Positions 1 to 8,295 of a DNA stretch of 64,000 nt are shown one piece after another. Every line of letters begins with the position of its first letter. Position 1 is the first letter of the stretch. The notes beneath the pieces were generated by a model. That model was not told the DNA's origin. It did not search any database and saw only the letters and a list, made by a program, of their open reading frames with translations. The translations under genes were made by a program, and so were the position numbers. The stretch is from contig NZ_JAESVB010000001.1 of the NCBI RefSeq assembly GCF_020618775.1, positions 248,001 to 312,000 on the forward strand, written 5' to 3'. This stretch comes from Acidisoma silvae. Its GTDB lineage: Bacteria > Pseudomonadota > Alphaproteobacteria > Acetobacterales > Acetobacteraceae.

Positions 1-780
1 GCCCGTGAAAAGACCCAGCAGGCTCGGTTCCAGCCGATAGACATTGCCCATCAGCACGATGACATAGACGTAGTAGATGGCGAAGCCGAACTGGAACAGG
101 AAGAAGGCCAGCGCCAGCCAGCGAATGCGCGGATGCTGGGCGGCGAGCACGAAATTGGTGAACGGCCGCCGCCAGCTCAGCGCCAGCGCCGCGCGGGGCG
201 CTGCCTCCGCGAACCGCGCGTGATAGATCAGCACGAAAACCGCCGCGCAGAGGCCCATGGTCACCAGCAGCGGCAATGGCAGCCAGAGATCTGTCAGCAC
301 GCCGCCAGCGGCAGGCGCGGAGGCGAGCGCCAGGCAATTGACCAGCACGACGCGGGACATGTCATGCCCGCGCCGCTCCGGCGTGCTGTGGTCCATCATC
401 GCGGCCTGGGCGATGGGCGCGGCCCCCGCCATCAGGCCGGACAGCAGGCGGCCCGCCAGCAGGAAGCCGACGATCCGCGTCTCCACGCCCAGGAACATCA
501 GCGTATAGGCGAGGCCGAGCCCCGTCATGCAGATCAGCAGCGTTCGCCTGCGCCCGAGCGCGTCCGACAGATCGCCCAGCAGCGAAGCCCCGAAGAACAT
601 GCCGAGCGGAAAGAGCGAGAAGGTCAGCGACAGCAGCAGGTTCAGCGTCGCGGGCGCATAGGCGTGGGCCGCGCCCAGATCGCGGAACAGGATGACGATG
701 ACCGGATACATCAACCCGAAGGAAAAGAGGTCGATGAAGACGGCTGCCAGAAAAGGCAGCATGTCGCGCATGCGGTTCAT
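1..780 (-). CDS. MFS transporter, C-terminal part beyond window edge
   Basis: This is the N-terminal 260 codons of a major facilitator superfamily transporter; the rest lies beyond position 1. Reading leftward from the ATG at 780, the protein opens with a hydrophobic helix and carries the MFS loop 2-3 signature GDLSDALGRRR at about residues 69-79, followed by further hydrophobic helices. An AGAAGG ribosome-binding site sits 9 bases before the ATG. It follows the ArsB-like gene on the same strand after 59 bases, so the two may be co-transcribed. The substrate cannot be told from sequence. The family call is firm; everything about specificity is open. Confidence 0.85.
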   Translation of the reverse strand, partial: MNRMRDMLPFLAAVFIDLFSFGLMYPVIVILFRDLGAAHAYAPATLNLLLSLTFSLFPLGMFFGASLLGDLSDALGRRRTLLICMTGLGLAYTLMFLGVETRIVGFLLAGRLLSGLMAGAAPIAQAAMMDHSTPERRGHDMSRVVLVNCLALASAPAAGGVLTDLWLPLPLLVTMGLCAAVFVLIYHARFAEAAPRAALALSWRRPFTNFVLAAQHPRIRWLALAFFLFQFGFAIYYVYVIVLMGNVYRLEPSLLGLFTG

Positions 781-839
781 CCGGAATGGCCTTCTGCGGT
801 TGAACACGCAATGCCATTCTTATTGTGAAATCGCAATCT

Positions 840-2081
840 CTATTGCAGCAGCAACCCGGCGAGCGCCAGCAGCAAAGCGGGCGGCATAACGAGGGCGCCG
901 CGCAGAAGGAAGGTTTTGAAGGTCACGTCCTCACCTTCGCGCCGGATGGCCGTCAGCCACAGGATGGTCGCGAGCGACCCGGTAATGGACAGATTGGGGC
1001 CGATATCGACGCCGATCAGCAGGGAATCCGTCACGCTCTGCGGCAGATGGCCGGCGGCGATGGTGGAACTGGCGATCAGCCCGGCCGGCAGGTTGTTCAT
1101 GATATTGCAGACCAAGGCCAGGACGATGCCGGACCCCCAGGCGGTCGTCTGCACCGAATGGTCGGCCGCGTGATGCAGCCAGGTCGCCAGCGCGGCCAGA
1201 GCGCCGGTCTGGCGCAGGCCTTCCACCAGGACGAAAAGCCCCGCGACCAGGGGCAGAACAAGCCAGGACACGCCGCGCAGCACGCCCCAGGGCGCTTCAC
1301 GCTTGCGCCACAGCACGAAGGCGGTCGTCAGCCCCCCCGCAATGGCGGTCGGCAGGCCGAGCGGCCTATCGGCGGCCGAGGCCGTCAGCAGCACCACGGC
1401 CGTCAGCAGAATGCCGATGGCGGCTGCGAGACCACCCGGTGACAGAACGGGCTGCGGAATCTCGGACTGGATGGGCGCGGCCAGATGCTTGCGTTCGATG
1501 ATCAGCAGGGCGCCGAGCGTGGCACCAATGGCAAGTGCGGAGGGCAGCAGGAAATGCGCGAGCCAAGCCAGCAGCGGCGGCATGTGATTGCCGTAGAGAA
1601 CGAGATTGGCGGGGTTGGAAATGGGCAGCAGAAAACTCGCGGCATTGGCGATGAAGGCGCAGACGAACAGATAGGGCAGGGGCTCGGCGCGGGCCGCACG
1701 GGCGGCGGCGAAAACCGCCGGCGTCATCACCACCGCCGTCGCGTCATTGGACAGAAAGGCAGTGACGATGGTGCCGACGCCGTAGATGAGCAGAAAGAGT
1801 TTGCGTGACGACCCGCGCGCATGACGCACGGCGAAGGCCGCCAGCCAGTCGAACAGGCCTTCCCGCCGCGCCACTTCGCTCAGCAGCATCATGCCGATCA
1901 GGAAGAGATAGACATCCCCACCACGCCCGACAGCGGCGATGGCGTCATGCCAGGGGATGAGGCCGGTGAGCGTCAGCAGCAGCGCACCCAGCACGGCCCA
2001 GATGGCTTCGGGGATGCGCCATGGGCGGATGATGACCCCGGCTGTCGCCAGGACAACGATGAGGCAGGTGCAGAGGATCAT
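840..2081 (-). CDS. ArsB/NhaD-type membrane permease, putative arsenite/anion efflux
   Basis: A 413-residue polytopic inner-membrane protein of the ArsB/NhaD ion-transporter superfamily, close to the 429 residues of E. coli ArsB. The family half-site motifs are visible: SNDATAVVMTPAV at about residues 111-123 and PISNPANLVLYG at about 153-164. In the family these permeases export arsenite or antimonite, alone or with an ArsA ATPase. No arsR, arsC or arsA lies beside it, so arsenic specificity is not supported by context and another anion is possible. It lies downstream of cysI, separated by a palindromic repeat, and upstream of an MFS gene on the same strand. Confidence 0.8.
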   Translation of the reverse strand: MILCTCLIVVLATAGVIIRPWRIPEAIWAVLGALLLTLTGLIPWHDAIAAVGRGGDVYLFLIGMMLLSEVARREGLFDWLAAFAVRHARGSSRKLFLLIYGVGTIVTAFLSNDATAVVMTPAVFAAARAARAEPLPYLFVCAFIANAASFLLPISNPANLVLYGNHMPPLLAWLAHFLLPSALAIGATLGALLIIERKHLAAPIQSEIPQPVLSPGGLAAAIGILLTAVVLLTASAADRPLGLPTAIAGGLTTAFVLWRKREAPWGVLRGVSWLVLPLVAGLFVLVEGLRQTGALAALATWLHHAADHSVQTTAWGSGIVLALVCNIMNNLPAGLIASSTIAAGHLPQSVTDSLLIGVDIGPNLSITGSLATILWLTAIRREGEDVTFKTFLLRGALVMPPALLLALAGLLLQ

Positions 2082-2128
2082 AGAAGCCCGTTATGCCGCG
2101 CAGCATGAATGCACGCGATAAAACGATC

Positions 2129-2227
2129 GTCATGCGCGGCTTCATGCCGCGCATCTACCCGCTGGGGTGCCATGACGGCGTCGGGGCGCCTGAGCGGGTA
2201 GACCCGCGGGACAAGCCCGCGGGCGAC
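2129..2227. repeat. Palindromic intergenic element, copy 1
   Basis: Between the cysI stop and the start of the ArsB-like gene. Hairpin A pairs 2132-2140 with 2146-2154 (9 bp, perfect, loop TTCAT). CTACCCGC at 2155-2162 then pairs with GCGGGTAG at 2194-2201 (8 bp). Hairpin B is built from the two CCCGCGGG blocks at about 2203-2223. The element begins GTCAT and ends GCGAC. The plan matches the other copies in this window. Confidence 0.8.
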
Positions 2228-2244
2228 ACGTCTACAATGATTGA

Positions 2245-3978
2245 TCAAGCAAGTTTCAGATTGGCGTGGAAGTTATTCCCCGCCGTCGTCGCCGCGATAT
2301 GGCCGGTGCGGATAACGAAATCGCCGAAGCTCTCGGCCGTCTTCCGTTCCGTCGCGTATTGGCGCAGCAGCGGGCCGAGTTCGGCGAGGATCGCAGCTTC
2401 GCCGATATCCTGGCGGTAGAGCTTGTTGAGACGCTCACCCTCCAGGCTGCCGCCGAGATAGAGATTATAGGTGCCGGGACCACGGCCGACGAAGGCGATT
2501 TCGGCCAGGTACGGCCGGGCGCAGCCATTGGGGCAGCCCGTCATGCGGATGGTGATTTCGTCTTCCGTCAGGCCGGCCAAGGCCAGTTCGCTTTCCAGCG
2601 CCGTCAGCAGGTCCGGCATGTAGCGTTCGCTTTCGGCAAGCGCCAGGCCGCAGGTCGGCAGGGCGACGCAGGCCATGGAGTTGCGGCGCAGTCCGCTATC
2701 CGCCGTGATCGCCATGTTATGCTCGGCGAGCAGGGCTTCCACGGCGGGCTTCTGCTCGGCCGAGATATTGGCGATGGTCAGGTTCTGGTTGGGTGTCAGG
2801 ATGATGACGCCACCATCCAGCATGCGCGCGATTTCCCGCATGCCGGTCTGCAATTTCTTCTCGGGCCAGTCCTTCACGCGGCCGCTTTCCAGGAACAGCG
2901 TGACATGCCACAGGCCGTTATCGCCCTGCACCCAGCCATAGCGGTCGCCCCGGCTTTTAAACTCCGGCACATGGACGGGGCCAAGCTTATAGCCCAGGCG
3001 CGTCTCGACCTCGGCGCGGAACCAGTCGATGCCGCGATTCTCGATCGTGTATTTCAGGCGGGCGTGCTTGCGCACCGAGCGGTCGCCGAAATCGCGCTGC
3101 ACGATGACGACCTTCTCGGCCACATCCACAGCCTGTTCGGGCGTGCAGAAGCCCAGCACGTCGGCGGTGCGCGGAAAGGTATCGGTCTCGCCATGGGTCA
3201 TGCCCATGCCGCCGCCCACCAGCACGTCCCAGCCGATCAGCGTGTCGTCCTTCAATACGGCAACGAAGGAGAGGTCATGGGCATAGACGTCGACATCGTT
3301 CTGCGGCGGTACCGCGACGGTCGCCTTGAACTTACGCGGCAGATAGGTCTTGCCGTAGATCGGCTCGTCCTCCTCTTTCGCGTTGCCGGCACTTTCGACG
3401 ACGTTTTCGCCGTCGATCCAGATCTCATGATAGGCCGTGGTGCGCGGCGACAGATGATCGCTCATATCCTGCGCCAGCTTTAACGCCTGGGCGTGGACCG
3501 CGCTTTCATACGGGTTGACCGCGCACATGACGTTGCGGTTGACGTCGCCGCAGGCGGCCAGCGTGTCCAGCAGCGCCTTGTTGATGGTGGCGATGGCAGG
3601 CCGCAGATTGCTTTTGATGATGCCATGGAACTGGATCGCCTGGCGCGTCGTCACGCGCAGCGTGCCATTGGCGCGCTCGTCGGCGATATCGTCCAGCGCC
3701 AGCCACTGCGCCGGCGTCATCTGGCCGCCGGGCACGCGCACGCGCGCCATGAAGCTGAAGGCCTTTTCCATCTTCTTGCGGCCACGCTCGGCGCGGATGT
3801 CGCGATCATCCTGCTGATAGATGCCGTGGAACTTTGTCAGCTGGGTATCGTCTTCGTCCAACTGACCGGTGATGACATCGGTCAGGCCTTCCGCAATACC
3901 GCCGCGCAGGCCGCGGCTGGCGGATTTGATGCCTTCATTGCGGGAAAGGGGCTTTTTTTCGTCAGTTATGTCGGCCAT
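2245..3978 (-). CDS. cysI: Assimilatory sulfite reductase hemoprotein (beta subunit)
   Basis: CysI reduces sulfite to sulfide with electrons from the CysJ flavoprotein in cysteine biosynthesis (cytoplasm). The 577 residues match the usual length (about 570). The four cysteines that hold the siroheme-bridged [4Fe-4S] cluster are present as CVALPTC (C437, C443) and CPNGC (C482, C486), nearly the same numbering as in E. coli. The N-terminal ferredoxin-like segment, with TRQAIQFHGI at about 111-120, is also intact. It belongs to a minus-strand sulfur operon with a siroheme dehydrogenase and cysJ, but two small foreign-looking genes separate it from cysJ. It is probably transcribed through or with these genes. 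Confidence 0.97.
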   Translation of the reverse strand: MADITDEKKPLSRNEGIKSASRGLRGGIAEGLTDVITGQLDEDDTQLTKFHGIYQQDDRDIRAERGRKKMEKAFSFMARVRVPGGQMTPAQWLALDDIADERANGTLRVTTRQAIQFHGIIKSNLRPAIATINKALLDTLAACGDVNRNVMCAVNPYESAVHAQALKLAQDMSDHLSPRTTAYHEIWIDGENVVESAGNAKEEDEPIYGKTYLPRKFKATVAVPPQNDVDVYAHDLSFVAVLKDDTLIGWDVLVGGGMGMTHGETDTFPRTADVLGFCTPEQAVDVAEKVVIVQRDFGDRSVRKHARLKYTIENRGIDWFRAEVETRLGYKLGPVHVPEFKSRGDRYGWVQGDNGLWHVTLFLESGRVKDWPEKKLQTGMREIARMLDGGVIILTPNQNLTIANISAEQKPAVEALLAEHNMAITADSGLRRNSMACVALPTCGLALAESERYMPDLLTALESELALAGLTEDEITIRMTGCPNGCARPYLAEIAFVGRGPGTYNLYLGGSLEGERLNKLYRQDIGEAAILAELGPLLRQYATERKTAESFGDFVIRTGHIAATTAGNNFHANLKLA

Positions 3979-4021
3979 CGGGCGAAATCTCTATGGTCTG
4001 AGCGGGGTGCGGATGGTGGGC

Positions 4022-4480
4022 TTAGCCGCCCACAGAATGAGCGATAACAGCGATCCAATGCGGAACGCCGGAGACGGCGATCAGGAATGTGATCGCAATA
4101 GACAACAGCCAAGCAATCAAGTTCACGGCGATTGCGCTGCGCCAGTTCGTTGCCTTACGGAATTCTGTGTTTAGTCTCTCTTCCATCGCAGCCATGTAGC
4201 TGCGCCGAGCACTTTCCTCGATGTCCTCGCGAGACTGCTCAATGATCGAGCCTGCGAAGGCCGTCAGCATATTGTCCGCTGTGCTTCGATAGGCCGTAAT
4301 TTCGACCGGAACGGGGCTGCGGTGCTCCGAGCGATGAACGGCAGCGCCCTGAAGGGCAGCTTCCCGTATGGCTTGCTTGTAAAGCGCATAGGCAAGCAAG
4401 CCGGTTAAGTCCTGCCCATTCTCGACCAGTCTCTCAAAGGCCTGGCTATGAGACGGCGGATTGCTACCGCTTTGGGACAA
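4022..4480 (-). CDS. Hypothetical small membrane protein within the cys operon
   Basis: I do not recognise a named family. The 152-residue product has a soluble N-terminal two-thirds with the segment LTGLLAYALYKQAIREA near residues 25-41, an Arg/Glu-rich, probably helical middle, and one C-terminal membrane segment at about 120-141 with only a short tail after it. I recall similar AYALYKQ-type segments in small membrane proteins of accessory DNA, but that is memory, not a search. The start is a TTG at 4480, overlapping the end of the preceding small gene by 17 bases. Base composition is visibly less GC-rich than the flanking cys genes, which suggests acquisition. Confidence 0.6.
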   Translation of the reverse strand: MSQSGSNPPSHSQAFERLVENGQDLTGLLAYALYKQAIREAALQGAAVHRSEHRSPVPVEITAYRSTADNMLTAFAGSIIEQSREDIEESARRSYMAAMEERLNTEFRKATNWRSAIAVNLIAWLLSIAITFLIAVSGVPHWIAVIAHSVGG

Positions 4481-4679
4481 GCGTTTGTCTCACTTCCGAG
4501 GTTCCACCTGATGCACTCGACCGCCGTTCGATGGAGGTCGACAATGATCCAATCCCCGTTTTCTCATGGGCGGTTCTCATAGCGGCATCAACTGCTGTGC
4601 GGAGCACTTCGGGGCGGAGCGCAGATATTTTCCGCCCGTTAGCGAGCGTATAGGAGGTAATCACCCTATCTTTCGCCAT
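4464..4679 (-). CDS. Hypothetical 71-residue basic protein
   Basis: A small basic protein beginning MAKDRVITSYTLANG, with no recognisable domain and a Ser/Arg-rich C-terminus. The ATG at 4679 is chosen over the in-frame start 48 bases upstream because GAGGAG lies 6 bases before it. The last 17 bases overlap the TTG start of the following membrane protein, so the two look like a translationally coupled pair. Together they form the insert between cysJ and cysI. Function unknown; a toxin-antitoxin or other accessory pair is only a guess. Confidence 0.55.
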   Translation of the reverse strand: MAKDRVITSYTLANGRKISALRPEVLRTAVDAAMRTAHEKTGIGSLSTSIERRSSASGGTSEVRQTLVPKR

Positions 4680-4758
4680 GCTTTTCTCCTCTCGATGACC
4701 GAGCCGCTCGAAACTGAGTGGACGCAATCATAACAGCAAAGTGCCAAAATCAGTTGAA

Positions 4759-6558
4759 TTAATAGACGTCGCGCAGATAGCGGCCATCGCGGCGGATGGT
4801 GTCGAGCTTGGCGGCGGCAGCGGTCTCGTCGATACCGGCCTGGTCGGCGATGACGCGGATCAGGGCGTGATTGACGTCCTTCGCCATGGCATTGGCATCA
4901 CCGCAGACATAGATCGCCGCACCGTCCTGCATCCAGCGATAAAGCTCGCGGCGCTGTTCCCAGATGCGGTTCTGGACATAGACCTTTTCGCGCTGATCGC
5001 GGGAGAAGGCGGTGTCGATGCGCGTCAGCAGACCGCTCTTTTTCCAGTCCTGCCATTCGAGCTGGTAGAGGAAATCATTGGTGAAATGGCGGTTGCCGAA
5101 GAACAGCCAATTGCGGCCCGTCGCGCCGATCGCCTCGCGCTCCTGCATGAAGGCGCGGAAGGGTGCCACGCCCGTGCCTGGCCCGATCATGATCACGGCG
5201 CGGCTGGGGTCCGCCGGCAGGCGGAAATGCGGGTTCGCCTTCAGGTAGACCTTCAGCGAGCCACCCTTCTTGCGGCGCTCGGCGATATCGACCGAAGCGA
5301 CACCCGACCGTTTGCGGCCATGCGTCTGATAGCGCACGGCGGAGACCAGCAGATGCACCTCGTCCTCGGCGGCTTTCGCGCTGGAGGCGATGGAATAGAG
5401 CCGGCCGGGCAGGGGGCGCAGCAGGCCGGTCAGCGTCGCCGCGTCCAGCTTGGCGGGGGCGGCTTCCAGCAGGTCGATCACCTGACGGCCCTGCAACCAG
5501 GCAGTCAGGGCATTCGGGTCGGCCGCCAGCGCCTTCAACGCGGCGCTGTCCGTCAGCTTGGCATAGGCTTCCACCTGCGGGCGCGTCAGCGTCGTGATGT
5601 CCTGCGCTTCCGACAGCGCTTCGCGCACGGCGGCATCGCCGGTCAGGCCGCTGACGCTCAGGATATCCTCGACCAAAGCGGGATCGTTCACCGGCACGAT
5701 GCCAAGCGCGTCACCCGGCACATGCACCAGGCCAGAGCCTTCGACCGAGATTTCGGTGTGCCAGGTCTCGGCCGAGGAGCCGGTGCCGTTGAGATTGATC
5801 AGCTCGCTGATCTCAGCCTCGAAAGGCCGGTCGCGCGTGTAGAGCGGCTCGGCATCTTCGTCGTCTTCCGCAGCGGCGGGCACCGTGCGGGCGAAATCGA
5901 CATGGATGACAGCGTGCTCGTCAGCCGTTTCCTTTTGCAGCACGTCGAGCGTGGACGCGATCCATCCGGCGGCGGGCTTGGCGAAATCGACGTCGCATTC
6001 GACCAGCGGGGCGAAGCGCTTGGCGCCGAGCGCGACCAGACGTTCGTCGATGATGTGTCCGGTCATGCAGAAATTGACATAGGCGCGGTCGCCCAGCGCC
6101 AGCAGGCTGAAGCGCGTCTTGTCGAAACGCGGCGCATCCTCGGCCAGCAGACCGTTATAGAAATCCATCGCGCGCTGCGGCGGGTCACCTTCGCCCCAGG
6201 TGCTGACGATGATCAGCACGTTCTCGGCCTTCGCCATATCGGCGAGGGCGATATCGGCGACGTCGGACACTTTCGCGGCGAAGCCGAGCTTCTGGGCGGC
6301 CTTGCGGGTCTGCGCGGCCAGCGTTTCGGCATTGCCGGATTCGGTCGCGAACAGGATCAGCAGCGGCACCTTCTTGGCCGGGGCCTGCGGTGCGGTGGCA
6401 GCGGTTTGCGCGCCACCCGTGCCGGCTTGGAAGCCGGCCAGAAAGCCGCTCAGCCAGGCGCGCTGCTCGGGCGAGGTTTTGGTGATCACGCCATTCAGCG
6501 CCGCGATCTCCTCAGGGCGGAAGGGGGCGGAGCTTGGCAGAAGGGGCAGACTTGCCAT
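4759..6558 (-). CDS. cysJ: Sulfite reductase flavoprotein (alpha subunit)
   Basis: CysJ passes electrons from NADPH via FAD and FMN to CysI. The order of parts is standard: an N-terminal flavodoxin domain (LLILFATESGNAETLA), an FAD-binding region with RLYSIASS, then an NADPH-binding region with MIGPGTGVAPFRAFMQER, a YVCGDA motif and a C-terminal DVY end. From the ATG at 6558 it is 599 residues, equal to the family norm. A GTG at 6573 overlaps the stop of the upstream siroheme gene as GTGA and is an equally plausible, coupled start. Neither start has a strong ribosome-binding site. Confidence 0.95.
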   Translation of the reverse strand: MASLPLLPSSAPFRPEEIAALNGVITKTSPEQRAWLSGFLAGFQAGTGGAQTAATAPQAPAKKVPLLILFATESGNAETLAAQTRKAAQKLGFAAKVSDVADIALADMAKAENVLIIVSTWGEGDPPQRAMDFYNGLLAEDAPRFDKTRFSLLALGDRAYVNFCMTGHIIDERLVALGAKRFAPLVECDVDFAKPAAGWIASTLDVLQKETADEHAVIHVDFARTVPAAAEDDEDAEPLYTRDRPFEAEISELINLNGTGSSAETWHTEISVEGSGLVHVPGDALGIVPVNDPALVEDILSVSGLTGDAAVREALSEAQDITTLTRPQVEAYAKLTDSAALKALAADPNALTAWLQGRQVIDLLEAAPAKLDAATLTGLLRPLPGRLYSIASSAKAAEDEVHLLVSAVRYQTHGRKRSGVASVDIAERRKKGGSLKVYLKANPHFRLPADPSRAVIMIGPGTGVAPFRAFMQEREAIGATGRNWLFFGNRHFTNDFLYQLEWQDWKKSGLLTRIDTAFSRDQREKVYVQNRIWEQRRELYRWMQDGAAIYVCGDANAMAKDVNHALIRVIADQAGIDETAAAAKLDTIRRDGRYLRDVY

Positions 6559-6569
6559 GGTCTTGATCG

Positions 6570-7151
6570 TCACTTTCGATGCGGCATGAGCTCTGCGAGC
6601 CAGCCTGTCTGCTGCAGAAAATTTTCCGTTTTGGCGGCCAGGGTCGGCATGTCGTCGCCCTGGCTGCGCCATGCGTCGCGCTGGTTGCCAAGCGTTTCAA
6701 GCCTGCCGCCCCATTCGGGGCCGAAGGTCTGGGCCAGGAAGCCACGGATGCGCTGGGCCAGGCCCGGACTGCGTCCGTCAGTCGATACCGTCAGCAGCAA
6801 ATCACCCCGACGAACCTCGGCGGCATTGTGGAAGCTGCAATGGTCGCGCCGGTCCTCGACATTGACCAGAACCTTGTGGCGGCGTGCCTTTTCGCCAAGC
6901 GCCGCCGCGTCACTGTCAGGCATGCCGACGATCCAAAGGACATCGAGCTGGCTGAGCGTTTCGTCATCCGGCAGGCCGATCCGAAAAGCGTCACCGGCCT
7001 CCGCCTGCAAGGCGGCATCCGGTTCGTCCGCGAAGCAGAGCGCGCGCATCGCGCCGCCTGCGGCAAGCAACTGCCAGCGTCGCAAAGCCGCTGGGCCATG
7101 GCCCGCCAGACCAAGGTTCAGCGCCCGCGGATCAAGAGAGATCGGGACCAT
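6570..7151 (-). CDS. Siroheme synthase-type precorrin-2 dehydrogenase/ferrochelatase domain
   Basis: Resembles the N-terminal (Met8p/CysG-N) part of siroheme synthase, which oxidises precorrin-2 and inserts iron to give the siroheme of CysI. The recognisable stretch is VNVEDRRDHCSFHNAA followed by RGDLLLTVSTDGRSPGLA. The methyltransferase domain of full CysG is absent, so a separate SUMT must exist elsewhere. The usual glycine-rich NAD motif near the N-terminus is replaced by AGHGPAALRRW, which is atypical. It directly precedes cysJ with overlapping stop/start. The ATG at 7151 is preferred to one at 7211 because the upstream extension lies over a terminator-like hairpin. Confidence 0.8.
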   Translation of the reverse strand: MVPISLDPRALNLGLAGHGPAALRRWQLLAAGGAMRALCFADEPDAALQAEAGDAFRIGLPDDETLSQLDVLWIVGMPDSDAAALGEKARRHKVLVNVEDRRDHCSFHNAAEVRRGDLLLTVSTDGRSPGLAQRIRGFLAQTFGPEWGGRLETLGNQRDAWRSQGDDMPTLAAKTENFLQQTGWLAELMPHRK

Positions 7152-7188
7152 GTCGTCATAAAAAGGTTTTTCACGGCCCGGACAAGAG

Positions 7189-7212
7189 AATGGCCGCCTT
7201 GCGGCGGCCATT
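7189..7212 (-). terminator. Hairpin between alpha-E gene and sulfur operon
   Basis: A perfect 10-bp stem (AATGGCCGCC / GGCGGCCATT) with the 4-base loop TTGC. It lies downstream of the alpha-E stop at 7285 and upstream of the siroheme gene, so it likely ends the ATP-grasp/alpha-E transcript. The following T-tract on the minus strand (TTCTCTTGT) is imperfect. Confidence 0.6.
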
Positions 7213-7284
7213 TACCTGCAACCTTGCGTGAATTGCGCGTCAGTAATCCGCGCGGCTGGCGCGCCCGTCTTGGCCTCAGCGCCG

Positions 7285-8295
7285 CTACAGTTGCGCCGAA
7301 GATTGGCTTTGCGACTGATTTTGCTTCAAGTTTGGCTTCCAGTCGCGAAAGAAAGCGTCGCCGGTCGCGGCGGCCAGGCCGATCAAATCGCGCTGCATCC
7401 CGTCCAGGAAATCATGTAAACCGATTGAAATGATCTGTTCTGCCGATCGATCCAGCAAAGCTGCCCGCATATCCTCGATCTGTTCCAAAGGCGTCAGCGT
7501 ACCGCGCAAACCGTAGCTGGTGCGCAGCTGCGTCAGATGCCATTCGGTCTGGCTGAGGCACAGCAGCACGCTGCGGGGAAAGCACGGATCGGTCAGCAGG
7601 AAGGCGACGACATCGCTGGGCTGAAACTCCACCGGCGCGATGCGGCGGAAAGCGTGATAGCCGGCGACGGCGCGCAGCACGCCGCCCCATTGCGTGCGTT
7701 CTTCCAGCCGCCGGTCCTCGGGGCCTTTGGGCAGCATGCGATGGAACTTGATGTCCAGCAGCCGCGTGGTCTGGTCGGCTCGTTCGATCAGCCGGCCGAT
7801 TTCGTAGAAATGCCAGCCCTGGTCGCGGAACAGCGTGCCTTCGGTAATGCCGGTATGGGCCTGCACGGCTTCCTTAATGCGCGAGCAGAGGCGCGACAGG
7901 TTGTCGCCCTGCAACTCGTGATCGGCGATTTGCAGCAGATCGCGATGGAAGACGTTCAGATGCTTCCACATTTCAGTGCTGATCAGCGGACGCAGCATCC
8001 GCGCATTGACCCGCGCCGCCTCGATCGAACTGACGATGGAATTCGGATTGGACCGCTCAAGCAGATAGTAGCGCTTGACGACATCCGGCTCGATCGCGCC
8101 GCAGGTCTCGGCGTAATGGCTTTCGTCGGCATAGATGCGGACGAGCGAATCCCAGGCCTCGTTTTCCAGCCCCGGGCTTTCGAAGGTCTGGGTGACGTCG
8201 ATAAGGCGGGCCAGATTCTCCAGCCGCTCCATATAGCGGGCCATCCAGAACAGGCTTTCCGCGTAGCGGGCCAGAAGCGGCATCTGCTGGGTCAT
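7285..8295 (-). CDS. Alpha-E domain protein (DUF403)
   Basis: A 336-residue, mostly helical alpha-E domain protein. The N-terminus LLARYAESLFWMARYMERLE is the typical family opening. Members nearly always sit beside a circularly permuted ATP-grasp protein, as here, where the two overlap by four bases (ATGA). The pair has been proposed in comparative genomics to form or modify peptides, but no reaction is established to my knowledge. The transglutaminase-like and proteasome-like proteins often found in such loci are not in this window. Likely cytoplasmic; no signal peptide. Confidence 0.88.
   Translation of the reverse strand: MTQQMPLLARYAESLFWMARYMERLENLARLIDVTQTFESPGLENEAWDSLVRIYADESHYAETCGAIEPDVVKRYYLLERSNPNSIVSSIEAARVNARMLRPLISTEMWKHLNVFHRDLLQIADHELQGDNLSRLCSRIKEAVQAHTGITEGTLFRDQGWHFYEIGRLIERADQTTRLLDIKFHRMLPKGPEDRRLEERTQWGGVLRAVAGYHAFRRIAPVEFQPSDVVAFLLTDPCFPRSVLLCLSQTEWHLTQLRTSYGLRGTLTPLEQIEDMRAALLDRSAEQIISIGLHDFLDGMQRDLIGLAAATGDAFFRDWKPNLKQNQSQSQSSAQL

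Noticed and set aside
2266-3483. A 405-codon plus-strand frame opposite cysI
   Set aside because: Shadow of cysI, whose cluster cysteines and length are all intact on the minus strand.
4741-7161. An 806-codon open frame on the plus strand across cysJ and the siroheme gene
   Set aside because: It is antisense to clearly homologous genes; long antisense frames are expected in GC-rich DNA. The translation matches no family I know and has biased His/Arg/Gly content.
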